64,000 nt of DNA from Entoloma clypeatum (GCA_963565915.1 OY751493.1:62001-126000), one strand, 5' to 3'; counted from the stretch's first letter, positions 21,999 to 33,252 are shown. Numbers and translations: made by a program. The notes: generated by a model from the letters alone, not told the origin.

Positions 21999-22057
21999 AG
22001 GTGCACGAAAGGAGTCAATGCAATCCCCAGTATGTGCTGGAATCTGAGGACTGCTTA

Positions 22058-22642
22058 CTATTTTTTTGACTTGGTCGTCTTCTCCAATTTGTCCTCAGCT
22101 TGGGCCGCGCGGGCCTTTGCTTTGGTGTTAGAAGACAATTTCTTCGAGCAGTCTGAAGCCCAATGACCAACGTTGCCACAAAACATGCATAAATTATTGT
22201 CAAATTGTCGTTGGCGTTCTTGGAGAGTTAATTTCCCATCTTTGCCAAGTTTGTCAGAGAGGGCGGATTTTGGAGAGGTGGATGATGATTTTTGTTGTTG
22301 TTGCGAGTTGGGTTTAAACAATGAGGAGTTGTTGTTGGAGGATGATGAAGCGGGGGTCTGTTTTTTGTCAGATTTGTCAGATTTGTCAGACTTCGGAGTA
22401 GATTTGTTGGAGGAGCATGATTTCTCACGTTGACATTCCCAGTAGCGAGCATCAATGTTATGGGCCATTACTTTCAACTCGGCAAGAGTCTTTGGTTTGG
22501 GAAAAGTCCCCAAAACGTCCTTGATGTGTTCCGCTAAACCGGTATAGTACCGATATTGGAGCGTGCCATCATCCCACTGCATGCGAGCAGAAAGACGTTT
22601 GAAGTCCACGTTGTAACGTAGGATCTTCTGATTGTCGCGCAT
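22058..22642 (-). CDS. gypsy1 gag 3' part, right copy
   Basis: Mirror of 10875-11459 with the CMFCGNVGHWASDC zinc knuckle. Its upstream part is at 28482-28744, beyond the nested copia1 copy. Confidence 0.85.
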   Translation of the reverse strand: MRDNQKILRYNVDFKRLSARMQWDDGTLQYRYYTGLAEHIKDVLGTFPKPKTLAELKVMAHNIDARYWECQREKSCSSNKSTPKSDKSDKSDKKQTPASSSSNNNSSLFKPNSQQQQKSSSTSPKSALSDKLGKDGKLTLQERQRQFDNNLCMFCGNVGHWASDCSKKLSSNTKAKARAAQAEDKLEKTTKSKK

Positions 22643-22647
22643 CCGAA

Positions 22648-22957
22648 TGTTGAAACTTTTCCATCACGTAGATTAGATTAGATTAGATTACATCACGTGA
22701 CCATTTACACATCTTCGATTACATACTTATTTGGTTGGTACAAACAGTAGTACGGTATATAAGACCAGGAAACTGTCAATATCAACAAGTTGTCTCTTGA
22801 CTCTTAACCAGCTCCATTGCTCTTACCAGCCTCAACCGCTCTCACCAGCCTCACCCTTCCCAACCAAGTAAGTGACTAGAACGGTAGAGTAGATTACTTC
22901 CACTGTAGCTGTGTTGCTCAGTACATCTGTGGCTAGCGCCCAGGTAGAACTTCAACA
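22648..22957 (+). repeat. copia1 5' LTR (LTR D), 310 bp
   Basis: TGTTGAAAC...TTCAACA ends. It appears identical to LTR C of the left arm. The primer-binding site GGTTATGGGCCC follows at 22958-22969. Confidence 0.95.
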
Positions 22958-23314
22958 GGTTATGGGCCCCGGATAGCAGAGGGACTTGGGAACGCTGGCA
23001 ACAGCGAGTACCTGCCCACTCTACCCTGGTTGGCAAAGAACCGATCGAAAGATCTAGGTTCTGAGTCATACTTCTTCACACATGAACCTGGGAACGTCAT
23101 TACGACAAGTACCTGTCATGAAGCGTCCCTAAGGGGATTGACTTAGTACACATCATGTGGAAACATTGATCGTACCTCATACACTTCTGACAAAAAGGGT
23201 TTTTCCCACAACCGCTATTCCTGAAGGGAATATGTTATGAGGAATCATTTATTTGTTTTCTCTAAAAATCAAGAACATCACTGATTGGGAAAACACCTTT
23301 TAGATTCATTAAAA

Positions 23315-26300
23315 ATGTCTACCTCTCGCTCCGCCCTCGACTCCATCGCCATCTTCGACGGCATCGACTACCAGAGTTGGGCCGAAAAAATGAAGTCGTA
23401 CCTTCTCCATCAAGGAGTCTGGCGCCTCGTTTCCAGCAACATCGAGCGCCCTGACATCAAGGACTTCACGGTCACGGTCTCCACCCCTGCCTCCGCCACC
23501 TCGACGTCTGCAACATCTGCGACTCAACCTCCAGTGGTCACTATCACTGTCGACCAACCCGCCTTCCACAAGGAAAGAAAGACCTGGATCAGAGACGACG
23601 ACATGGCTCTGGGTTCCATCCGTCTCAAAGTCTCCGAAGCAATCAGGAGGCACATCAAGGACGCCGCAACCTCAAAAGAAGCCTGGACGTCATTAAAGGA
23701 CTCCTATTCAAAGGTCTCCCCCGCCACCATCTTTGGCGACTTTAAAGCAGCTGCCTCCTTCAAGCTGTCGGGTCGTGACCCCGTACCGGAAATTGAGTGC
23801 CTTGGATCACTCTTCGCTCGCCTCAGCGACTCGAAATTCATTGTGCCTGATCTGATGCAAGCTATGATCTTGGCAAGTGCGATTCCTGATGCCTGGTCAT
23901 CCCTCTCCACCGCCCTCTTCCAGGTCTACGACACCGATGACTTCACATGGCAGGCCGTTGCCAACAGCATCATCTCAGAATACCGGCGCAAGTATGTGAT
24001 TGGGTCTACTCGGGCATCCAACGAGCAGGCCCGGAAAATCTCCGGGACAAAGCGAAAGGGGCAAGACCCCAAATGGGAAAAGCAAACAGCGCCGAGTACC
24101 TCGCGGAACAATGCTGACGAGCAGCCTAACTCGACCGACCCAAGTACCGCTTCTGAAAAGAAGAAGGGAAAGGGACGCTGGCGCAACCAGAAGAAACGCG
24201 CCAACAACGCCGACAACGACTCCGACCACGCCGAGGAAATGGTCGAGTTCATCGCACCAGCAATTGAGCAACCCCTTCATCGTCCTGCTCCTTGTCCCCT
24301 TTCTCCTCGTCAACGTGCTCCTTGCCCTCTCCCTCCTCATCATGCACCTGCCTTCACCACTATAAGGGGCCACGGGAAAACTACAAGTACTGCACAGCCT
24401 GAGTCGGAGAAAATGCAGTCGCTCCTGCAACGCATGAACCCTCCTCCTTCCCAGTACACCGGGCTTCCTTCTGGAAAGCCGTCAGTGTGGAAAAAGAACG
24501 AAAGGGTGCGAAAGCTTGCCCGAGAAATCAGCGCACAACCCTCTGGATCGAACCTTCGTATCCTAGATACCATCATTCCTGACATCGACAAAAGGCCAGC
24601 TAAACAGCGTCGCGTAGCCCCATCAATAGAAGAATCACTGAAGATGATGGACATTGACCAGGAATGGATGGGGCTGGATGTGTTTGAGGACGAGATAGAA
24701 CTTGACGGTTCATCAAAACCCTTTCTTAAACCTTACCAATTGTGGAAAGCTAACAATACCTCTCAACAGACGTATGATATAATAGCCAGTACCAGTACAG
24801 AATGCGTAGATCACTTTAGCAGTGATCTACATAAAAAATATATTAAACATTTTGCTTCTTGTACACATTGTAAGGAAAAAGAACGCGCGCAATGGATATT
24901 AGATTCCGGCGCCTCTTTACACTTCACCTATGAGTTTAAGGACTTCGCATATTATAGACCTCTTACGGTCAAGTGATTCGTCCAAACTGCAGCTAAAGGG
25001 AAGAAACTGGAAATACTCGGAGTTGGGGCCGTTCCAGTACGGCACACCCTAAATGGGGAAATTAAAACCCATCTTCTCAGACCGGTGTTCTACATCCCGG
25101 ACATGGACACACGCCTATTGTCCCTAGGCGTCTTCCTTAACCATGGTTACAAAGTAGACGGGACTTGTGGAGAGATCAACATCTCAAAAGGGCTGAGCAA
25201 AATCCAGTTTTCGCCCCACATCCTTGGTCAAACCATTTACTGGTTAGACACTGAAATACGCTATGATCAGATCCATGCGATCTCGAGCGAAATTACTGTC
25301 GAAACATGGCACAAGCGTCTTGGTCACCCAAACGATCAAGCACTTCGAAAGATTCCCACCAGTACCAAAGGGGTACCTGAGACACTAGCACGTGAGAAAT
25401 CACAGGAAAGTTGTACAGGTTGCCTCAAAGGGAAAATGCCAAATCAATCATACCCCAATTCGATGACAAGGGCAACCGAAACCTTCGATCTTATCCATTC
25501 CGATCTTAAACAGATATCCACGGCATCTTACCATAAATACAAATATTTCCTTACGTTCTTGGATGACTTTTCATCCCATGTCTGGGTCGTCTTGCTTAGA
25601 AAAAAGTCTGATGCCATTATGGCACTAAGACAATTTCTTGCGATGATCCGGAATCAATTCGCCGCCACCCCTAAGGAATGGCGAGTTGATGGAGGTGGAG
25701 AGTTTAACGAATACAAGGATGTGTTTGCCGATCATGGAATTCTGGTCGACGTCACGCTCCCGTATCAGCACCAGCAGAACGGTAGAGCAGAACGGATAAA
25801 TCAAACCCTGTGGGAGAAATCTCAGGCCTTGCGCTTCGACATGTGCTTACCCCCTATGTGGTGGGAATTCTGTTTGGAACATGCAGCTTTTCTCTACAAC
25901 AGAACCCCCATGCAGCGTCTCGAATGGAATACCCCTTACTTCAGGGTGACCAATGGGATCCCCGATATGTCAAGTGTCAGAGTCTTCGGATGCCAGGCAT
26001 ATGTATATATCCCAAAAGAGAAACGGAGAAACTCCCTGGAATCCAGATCACGATTGATGATTTATCTCGGATCGAAACCAGGAGTCAAAGGATACCATTT
26101 CATGGATCCTGAGACCAATACAATTTTCATGGGTGGGAAAGCAATCTTTGATGAGAGCAAGTACCCTAGATGCCACATCGACCCTTTGCCAGAAAACCAT
26201 CCAGAAATGGAAAACCCAGAACCGGCTGATGAGTTTGAGGACCTCATCCCCAGAAATGATGACAAAACGAAACACCTCACAACCCTGTTCCTACTGGACA

Positions 26301-28104
26301 GGATCACCCTGAATCAGACGATGATTTGCCGACTAGCGAGCCCGACGATGAACCACGAGTACCCACTCCGGAACCCGAACAAGTACCAGATCAACCGATC
26401 AGGGAACGACGAGTTCGGAGAATGCCAGGTAGCATCTATGGGGAAGACACCCCTGCTTCTGATCTTGAAAAAATGGATCGAAGACGTAGATTAGGCAGTC
26501 AAACGGCATGGATGAATGATCTCCTAATGGAGGCAATCTCTATCCAAGTGGGCATCATCAAAATGTCACACAAAGATATCTACCCTCTTCCAAACAAAGA
26601 AGATTGGTATGCGGCAGAACGAAAAGAGCTAGACATGCTCAAAAGCCGCGGGGTGATCACGGAGTTAGTACCCCTACCTACAGGGAGGAAAGCACTAAGG
26701 AACAAATGGGTTTACAACGAAAAATCCGACGGGCATCTGAAAGCGCGCCTGGTTGCAAAAGGCTTCTCACAGGTAGAAGGGATCGATTTCGATCAAATCT
26801 TCTCACCAGTAGTGAGGTACGAGACCGTCCGATTGATTTTGGCATTGACAGCCCTTGAAGGGTGGTTCATGACATTGTTGGACGTCTCATCAGCCTTCCT
26901 CTATGGAAGACTCCGTGAGGTAATTTACATGCGACAGCCTGAGGGCTACATAGTAAAAGGGAAAGAGAATTTCGTGTACCGACTATACAAAGCCCTATAC
27001 GGACTCAAGCAGGCCGCATTAGCCTGGTGGAGAGAACTCGATTCCTCCATGAAAAAGCTCGGCTTCATCCGGCTTCACTCCAATGTGGGAGTTTTCATTC
27101 ACACAAGTACCAAAGGGGAAATTGTGATCGCCGTCATTTATGTCGATGACTCTGCTTTTCTCGGCACAAACCGAGAGTACACACTAGAGAAGAAGAAGGC
27201 CTTCATGACAACATGGGAATGTAGGGACCTAGGCCACCTAGTGTCTAATGGGGAACCAAAAGAATTTCTCTCAATCCAAATAAGGCAACATGGAAAAAGG
27301 ATCTTCATTGATCAAGTACCTTACCTTGAGAAAATTCTCGCATGAATGGGGATGAGCGAATCCAATGCCACCCATACCCCACTCCCGACAGGATACAAAC
27401 CCATGAAGTCTGAAGATGAACCCAATGCGGAACTCAGATCCAAGTACCAATCTGTCACCGGATCACTATTGTACTTAATGATCGGGACGAGACACAACAT
27501 TTGTTTCGCCGTGATCAAAATGTCCCAATTCTCCGCAAACCCTACCAAACACCATTTAGAAGTGGCTAGGGATATTTGCAGGTATTTGAGGGCAACAAAA
27601 GATTATGTGATCATGTACAATAGTGATTCTGGGAAAGGAATCTACGCATTTACAGACTCCGATTGGGCATCAGATGAAAACACCAGGAAGTCCACCACTG
27701 GTTACTTCATATCGCTGGCATCTGGAGCAGTAACATGGGTTTCATCAGCGCAAAAAACCATTGCCCTCTCTTCCACGGAAGCAGAATACATGGCGCTATC
27801 AGATTGCAGTCGTGCAGTAACATGGCTTAGAAGCATGCTTGCCGAACTTGGAATGCAGATCAGATCGGTTCCGATCTATGGAGATAACAATGGCTCCGTC
27901 TTTATCGCATCCAATCCTGTAACTGAGAAGCGATCCAAGCACATCGACGTGCGATTCCACTTCGTCAGAGAAAAAGTATCCGAAGGAATTATTACGGTCG
28001 AATTCATCGAAGGAGTGAATAACCCTGCAGACCTTTTAACTAAAAATCTGGGGAAAATCCTCTTTAGCAAGTTTATCCCGTACTTCGGACTACTCAAAAA
28101 CTAG
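23315..28104 (+). pseudogene. copia1 gag-pol, right copy (two stops and a frameshift)
   Basis: ATG at 23315 (MSTSRSALDS). Domain order is gag, protease (WILDSGASLHF), integrase, RT with YVDD, RNase H. Lesions are TGA at 24974-24976 (the left-arm sequence has CGA), a frameshift near 26255-26300 in the variable linker between integrase and RT, and TGA at 27343-27345 (Arg in copia3). From 25198 onward it matches the left arm; upstream of that it differs from it at many positions. It ends 67 bp before LTR E. Confidence 0.93.
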
Positions 28105-28171
28105 GCGAAAAAGAGTACCTATATGGGAAAAAGTAAGATGTATTTAGAAGTATGTACTAAATATGGGGGGG

Positions 28172-28481
28172 TGTTGAAACTTTTCCATCACGTAGATTAG
28201 ATTACATTACATTACATCACATGACCATTTACACATCTTCGATTACATACTTATTTGGTTGGTACAAACAGTAGTACGGTATATAAGACCAGGAAACTGT
28301 CAATATCAACAAGTTGTCTCTTGACTCTTAACCAGCTCCATCGCTCTTACCAGCCTCAACTGCTCTCACCAGCCTCACCCTTCCCAACCAAGTAAGTGAC
28401 TAGAACGGTAGAGTAGATTACTTCCACTGTAGCTGTGTTGCTCAGTACATCTGTGGCTAGCGCCCAGGTGAAACTTCAACA
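28172..28481 (+). repeat. copia1 3' LTR (LTR E), 310 bp
   Basis: Mirror of LTR A (3284-3593), preceded by a run of seven G. CCGAA follows immediately, completing the target duplication. Confidence 0.95.
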
Positions 28482-28744
28482 CCGAAGGTGATCCAGGCTA
28501 TCCTCTGCTTCTCCGGTCGGATCGATAGGTCCGAATCTGGATCGGAGGATGTGCACAAAGGCGGACCAGTCGTCCAACCAGACAGAGTCGTCGTCGGACT
28601 CTCCCAAGAGGGTGGGCTCAAACCATTCGAGTGTGGTTCCTCAGAGGTACGACAGAGCGAAACTGACTTTGTTATCATCGTCGTCAAAGCCGGGGTTGTT
28701 TCAGAAATATAGTGTGCATTGTGCGAGGAAACTGGTGAGTTTCC
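28482..28744 (-). pseudogene. gypsy1 gag 5' part, right copy
   Basis: Reverse complement of 3021-3283, including the same two capsid stops. Similarity to the left arm ends sharply at 28744, where copia2 sequence begins. This marks the outer edge of the inverted duplication. Confidence 0.9.
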
Positions 28745-29262
28745 AGACTCCGATTGGGCATCAGATGAAAACACCAGGAAGTCCACCACTGGTTACTTCA
28801 TATCGCTGGCATCTGGAGCAGTAACATGGGTTTCATCAGCGCAAAAAACCATTGCCCTCTCTTCCACGGAAGCAGAATACATGGCGCTATCAGATTGCAG
28901 TCGTGCAGTAACATGGCTTAGAAGCATGCTTGCCGAACTTGGGATGCAGATCAGATCAGTCCCGATCTATGGAGATAACAATGGCTCTGTCTTTATCACA
29001 TCCAACCCTGTAACTGAAAAGCGGTCCAAGCACATCAACGTGTGATTCCACTTCGTCAGAGAAAAAGTATCCGAAGGAATTATTACGGTCGAATTCATCG
29101 AAGGAGTGAATAACCCTGCAGACCTTTTAACTAAGAATCTGGGAAATCCTCTTTAGCAAGTTTATCCTGTACTTTGGACTACTTAAAAATTAGGCGAAGA
29201 AAAGAGTACCTATATGGGAAAAAGTAAGATGTATTTAGAAGTATGTACTAAATATGGGGGGG
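28745..29262 (+). pseudogene. copia2 3' fragment: RNase H and C terminus
   Basis: Starts within RNase H (DSDWASDENTRKSTTGYF) and runs to a stop at 29043-29045, where copia1 and copia3 have CGA (SKHIDVRFHF; here the Asp is Asn and the Arg is TGA). The frame continues through FHFVREKVSEG to further stops near 29155. A polypurine run then leads into LTR F. With the 5' half at 6568-9116 this makes up part of one element; the middle of its pol is missing. Confidence 0.9.
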
Positions 29263-29571
29263 TGTTGAAACTTTTCCATCATGTAGATTAGATTAGATTA
29301 GATTATATCATGTGACCTTAGACATCTTCAATTACATACTTGTTTGGTTGGTACAAACAGTAGTACGGTATATAAGACCAGGAAACTGTCAATATCAATA
29401 AGTTGTCTCTTGACTCTTAACCAGCTCCATCGCTCTTACCAGCCTCAACCGCTCTCACCAGCCTCACCCTTTCCAATCCAAGTAAGTGACTAGAACGGTT
29501 AAGTAGAGTACTTCCACTGTAGCTGTGTTGCTCAGTACATCTGCGGCTAGCGCCCAGGTGGAACTTCAACA
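29263..29571 (+). repeat. copia2 3' LTR (LTR F), 309 bp
   Basis: Partner of LTR B. It is followed by ACAGA, the target duplication that also borders LTR B on the minus strand. The six diverged sites between B and F all fit CpG transitions. Confidence 0.93.
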
Positions 29572-30684
29572 ACAGAAACAACATGCTCCGCTACATCCCC
29601 ATGCAGCACCAAGTCATCCATGGGAAGACATAGGGATTGACGTCATGGGACCAATACCAGAGTCCGATGGAAAGAATGCAATTTTGGTCATCACAGATAG
29701 ACGTTCGAAGATGCTCCATTTCATTCCGACAACTGTGGAATTATCAGCTGAAGGATTAGCCAAGATCTATCGGGATCAGATATGGAAGCTTCACAGGATC
29801 CCCAAGAAGATCATCAGCGAGAGGGGACCGCAGTTCGCTGCGAAGTTCATGGAGATACTCTGCTGTATGCTAGGGATGAAAAGAAACCTGTCCACCGCAT
29901 ACCATCCACAGACTGATGGACAGGCCAAGTGATCGCATCAGGAAACGGAAGTGTTCTTATGGAACTTTGTCAACCATCTACAGGATGATTGGGCTGAGTG
30001 GATCGCGATCACAGAGTTCCAGTACAATGACAAAGAACATCAGGCCATGAAGCACACCCCGTTCTACCTCAACTACGGTTTACATCCTTGGAAGGGAGAA
30101 CTCGTGTTAGAAGATACCAACCCAGCTGCCAACGACTTCTTGAAAAAACTCAAACAGGCACGAGAAGAAGCCAATGCAGCACTGAAACAAGCACAGGATC
30201 AGATGAAGAAGACAGTTGATACACGGCGAAGTCCGTCTCAGAACTACCACATTGGGAACAAGGTGTGGCTGGAAGGGACTAACATCAGGACCAATCGCCC
30301 CTCAAAGAAACTTGATGCACTCCGACATGGACCATTCAAAGTCCTAGAGAAGAAAGGAGCTAGCGCGTACCTTCTTGATCTTCCGAAGACTTGGAAGATG
30401 ATTCACCCTGTGTTCAACGAGACCCTGTTGTCACCATATGAAACTCCGAAGTACACCATCCAGAAAAAGAAACCAGCCCCTGATCCGATCATTGTCAAAG
30501 GACGAGAATAGTACCATGTATCTACGATCCTAGACTCTCAAAAGTTCCGCGGAAAGATCCAGTACCTCGTCCAGTGGGAAGGATATGGCCCAGAAGAGAA
30601 CACATGGGAACCTCGAGCTAATGTTCAGAACGCTCAGGATTTGATCTGTGTTTTCCATCGGCAGAACCCGTCTCGTCCACGATA
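29572..30684 (+). pseudogene. gypsy2 3' half: integrase core and chromodomain
   Basis: The reading continues the integrase begun at 9117-9809: QKQHAPLHPHAAPSHPWED, core (DIGIDVMGPIP), C-terminal SH3-like region (NKVWLEGTNI, GPFKVLEKKG) and a clear chromodomain (IQYLVQWEGYGPEENTWEP). Catalytic positions are damaged: the usual SDRGPQF reads SERGPQF, and TDGQTER reads TDGQAK followed by TGA at 29930-29932. A TAG at 30509-30511 separates off the chromodomain. Integrase of this copy cannot be active. Confidence 0.88.
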
Positions 30685-30818
30685 AAAGACGAGTTCTCAA
30701 AACCCATGGCAGTATCGACCTCATCAGTCAACCGCACACCGAGTTTCCCGCGCTAGTCTTTTCCCTGCCCAATATAGCCACCCCATTCTTCTTTTATCTC
30801 TCAACCATCCTCACCGCC

Positions 30819-31190
30819 ATGTCAAACACCATCATTACCTCCACCCCCACCACCGACATCAACCCCGCCATCGCTGCCCTTATGAACGAAGCGCTCTCCA
30901 TGAAAGACCAAATACATGCCCTCGAAACTTCCCTCGCCGACCTCCTTCATCGCCAGATGAATATCCGACTTCATTCGTCGTCCAATCTTCCCGTCGCCCT
31001 GACTCCCGAAGAGAAACAAATCCTCGGGAACTACACCAGCACCCTCGTCATCGAAAATCGACGTATTCGGCTGGCCATCAAAGGCCTTGAACTCGCCATA
31101 GCCATCAATGAGGAGTTGATATATGATTGGAGCCTCAAGGAGAGTCCAAACTGGTCCGATCCTGGCAACAACGAGGGATGGGGACAGTGA
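30819..31190 (+). CDS. Small ORF between gypsy2 pol and its 3' LTR, 123 aa
   Basis: ATG at 30819 (MSNTIITSTPTTD) to TGA at 31188-31190, lying after the chromodomain and before the polypurine tract and LTR. The product is mostly helical in composition (AALMNEALSMKDQIHALETS) with heptad-like spacing, so a coiled coil is possible. I do not recognise a family. Its position suggests an accessory ORF of gypsy2, but chance cannot be excluded. Confidence 0.5.
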   Translation: MSNTIITSTPTTDINPAIAALMNEALSMKDQIHALETSLADLLHRQMNIRLHSSSNLPVALTPEEKQILGNYTSTLVIENRRIRLAIKGLELAIAINEELIYDWSLKESPNWSDPGNNEGWGQ

Positions 31191-31224
31191 CTCTGTGAGG
31201 ACACAGAGCTTGGAGAGGGGAACA

Positions 31225-31620
31225 TGTTACAGACTCTACGGTATGAGGACCACGTCATATCTTTTACTTATCGGCCCGACTCGGTGCCCTCTTACGAACT
31301 CACTATGTCTAATGTCTACTTTCGCAACCTTCGATTCCCAGTCTGACTCACTACATTACTTCGTCATCCCCTTTAGTATACTTCGCTCCCACGCTGACTC
31401 GCTTCCCACAGTCAGCTTACTCATTGTACATAGCCTTCCACAGTCGCCTTACTCATGTGCACTGTCTTCCGCAGCACTGACTCATCCGCTACCGCCTATA
31501 GTCAGTACCTATATAAACCTCTTGTACTGCAGTAGATTCCTTAGATTTAGCAATCACATTGCTCTTCGCCTTTCCACTTCCTGCATACTCTGCCCGAACC
31601 TTGGAACGGTATGTTAAGCA
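31225..31620 (+). repeat. gypsy2 3' LTR (right end tentative)
   Basis: Begins TGTTACAGACTC just after a purine-rich tract (GGAGAGGGGAACA). It contains a TATATAAACC box at about 31511 and ends near GTATGTTAAGCA at 31620. The 5' LTR is outside the window or lost, so the exact end is uncertain. Confidence 0.65.
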
Positions 31621-31629
31621 TGACAGTCC

Positions 31630-31945
31630 TGAGGGGCCCAACGGCCCTCACCTGTGCCCAATGGCCGTCCCTCGGTCCCAGCGGCCCCTACTTTTGTCGT
31701 TTCCAATGGCTGCCCCTCATGCACAACGGCGTCCCTTCTGTCCGACGGCCTCTTCTCGCCCCCAACGGCCTTCCTCTGCCCCCAACGGCGTCCTCTCGTC
31801 ACCACTTCTGCCCAGTGGCCCTCTCGTGCCCAATGGTCCTCACTCACGCCCAACAGCATCCTCTCTTTCCCAACGGCCCTCTCTCATATCCTCCTCATGC
31901 CCAATGGTGTCCACTTGCGCCCAACGGCCTCCCCCATGATCCGTG
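31630..31945. repeat. Degenerate GC-rich minisatellite, unit like CCCAACGGCCCTC
   Basis: About 315 bp built from diverged repeats of a unit resembling GCCCAACGGCC plus a variable TC-rich spacer, recurring roughly every 15-30 bp. Because of it, all three forward frames stay open with Pro/Ser/Ala-rich text. I regard those frames as repeat artefacts. Confidence 0.7.
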
Positions 31946-31989
31946 CTTCCTTAGCTTCTCAGTATATAGTAGCCATTGTATGTAAATAA

Positions 31990-32272
31990 TTTTGCAGCAA
32001 TATATTTGATTTCGAGCATCCATTCCTTGTATTGATAAGTATCCAAAATATGAATTGATATGTTGCACTGGTAGCTCTTGTAGACTCCTACTAGGATGAG
32101 CTACGGTAGCTTGACAGACAGGTATGGGCAGCTATGGACAGCTATGGAGAGCTACAGTAGCTTGGCTGTGAGCTACTGATCACTATGTAATGGGGACTTG
32201 TATATGAAGCTACACTTGGCTACCATGTCTATGTAGGGCTATATACTCAAGTGGCTTTTTTCTGATGCCCCA
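31990..32272. repeat. AGCTAC-rich short-repeat region
   Basis: Between the minisatellite and the LINE, AGCTA/TAGCT motifs recur many times in both orientations (GAGCTACGGTAGCTTG, GAGCTACAGTAGCTTGG, GAAGCTACAC). The central pieces are near-palindromic. No coding signal. Confidence 0.55.
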
Positions 32273-32275
32273 CCC

Positions 32276-32942
32276 AGAAGACAAAGACTGTAGTCAGAAA
32301 GATCCAGATCCTTGAACGCGGCGCTTACCTCCTCAACCTCAACTCCCCCGACTCAGCTTCACGCTTCAAATCCTACGCCGCGGAACCCACCTCAACCCTC
32401 CTCACTGCCCATTTCAGCCTGTCTGCCACCATCAAACTAAGATCTTACAACCTCATCCTCAAATTTGTGCCCTGCACTGGTGACTTCGACCCCTCGGACC
32501 CCCTCCACATCACCATGATCGAGCAAGACAATGACCTACAACTGGGTTCCATAACCTCAGCTTCGTGGATCAAACATCCAGACCACCGCAGCCCAAAGCA
32601 AACAGTCGCCTCCCTCAAAGTATCCTCCTCACCCGAATCCGCCAACCACCTCCTCACAAAGAAGACCTTCGTCGCTGGCCACGTCATCACCGCAACAAAA
32701 AATATCCGCGAACCAACACACTGTAACAAGTGCCAGCGATACAGTCATATCCGCGCCACCTGCCCTAACGGTGAAACATGCGCCCACTGCACGAGCAAAA
32801 TGCACACCACGTCTGAATGCCCACCGTCCCAACCCCCACGCTGCGTCTCATGTGGCCCTTCACTCCACCACACAAGCTACTTCAGAAGTTGTCCCACCTT
32901 CCTCTCCAAATGCGCCGACCTCGACAGACGCTACCCCGAAAA
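32276..32942 (+). pseudogene. LINE ORF1, first part with three zinc knuckles
   Basis: Open frame from KTVVRKIQILERGAYLLN to RRYPEN. It carries three clustered Cys/His motifs (CNKCQRYSHIRATC, CAHCTSKMHTTSEC, CVSCGPSLHHTSY then C) of the gag-like knuckle type found in I/Tad LINE ORF1 proteins, which bind nucleic acid. It is cut at 32942 by LTR G and continues at 38733 in frame after removing one GAAAA. Confidence 0.88.
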
Positions 32943-33252
32943 TGTTGAAGTTCCACCTGGGCGCTAGCCACAGATGTACTGAGCAACACAGCTACAGTGG
33001 AAGTAATCTACTCTACCGTTCTAGTCACTTACTTGGTTGGGAAGGGTGAGGCTGGTGAGAGCGGTTGAGGCTGGTAAGAGCGATGGAGCTGGTTAAGAGT
33101 CAAGAGACAACTTGTTGGTATTGACAGTTTCCTGGTCTTATATACCGTACTACTGTTTGTACCAACCAAACAAGTATGTAAGAAAGATATGTAATGGTCA
33201 TGTGATGTGATCTAATCTAAATCTAATCTACATGATGGGAAAAGTTTCAACA
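32943..33252 (-). repeat. copia3 3' LTR (LTR G)
   Basis: TGTTGAAG...TTCAACA, followed on the coding-strand side by a G7 polypurine tract (33253-33259). Confidence 0.96.

Larger units (their letters stand above)
19683..22647 (-). mobile_element. gypsy1 right-arm copy, gag to integrase
   Basis: This is the reverse complement of 10870-13834 and appears identical (every reading frame agrees). It includes the gag 3' part (22058-22642), protease-RT with the same YLND change and RNase H deletion (20223-21998), and the integrase N-terminal part (19685-20141) cut by the Tc1/mariner element. It ends at the CCGAA target duplication next to LTR D. Confidence 0.93.
22648..28481 (+). mobile_element. Ty1/copia 'copia1', right-arm copy, complete with both LTRs
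   Basis: LTR D, leader, gag-pol, polypurine tract (28165-28171) and LTR E, flanked by CCGAA on both sides (22643-22647 and 28482-28486). The duplication is the reverse complement of the TTCGG around the left copy, so this is the same insertion event seen in the inverted duplicate. This arm keeps the whole element, whereas in the left arm the 5' half was replaced by copia2. Confidence 0.95.

Noticed and set aside
31559..31989. Three overlapping Pro/Ser-rich open frames
   Set aside because: They come from a degenerate tandem repeat without stop codons; the text has no conserved motif.
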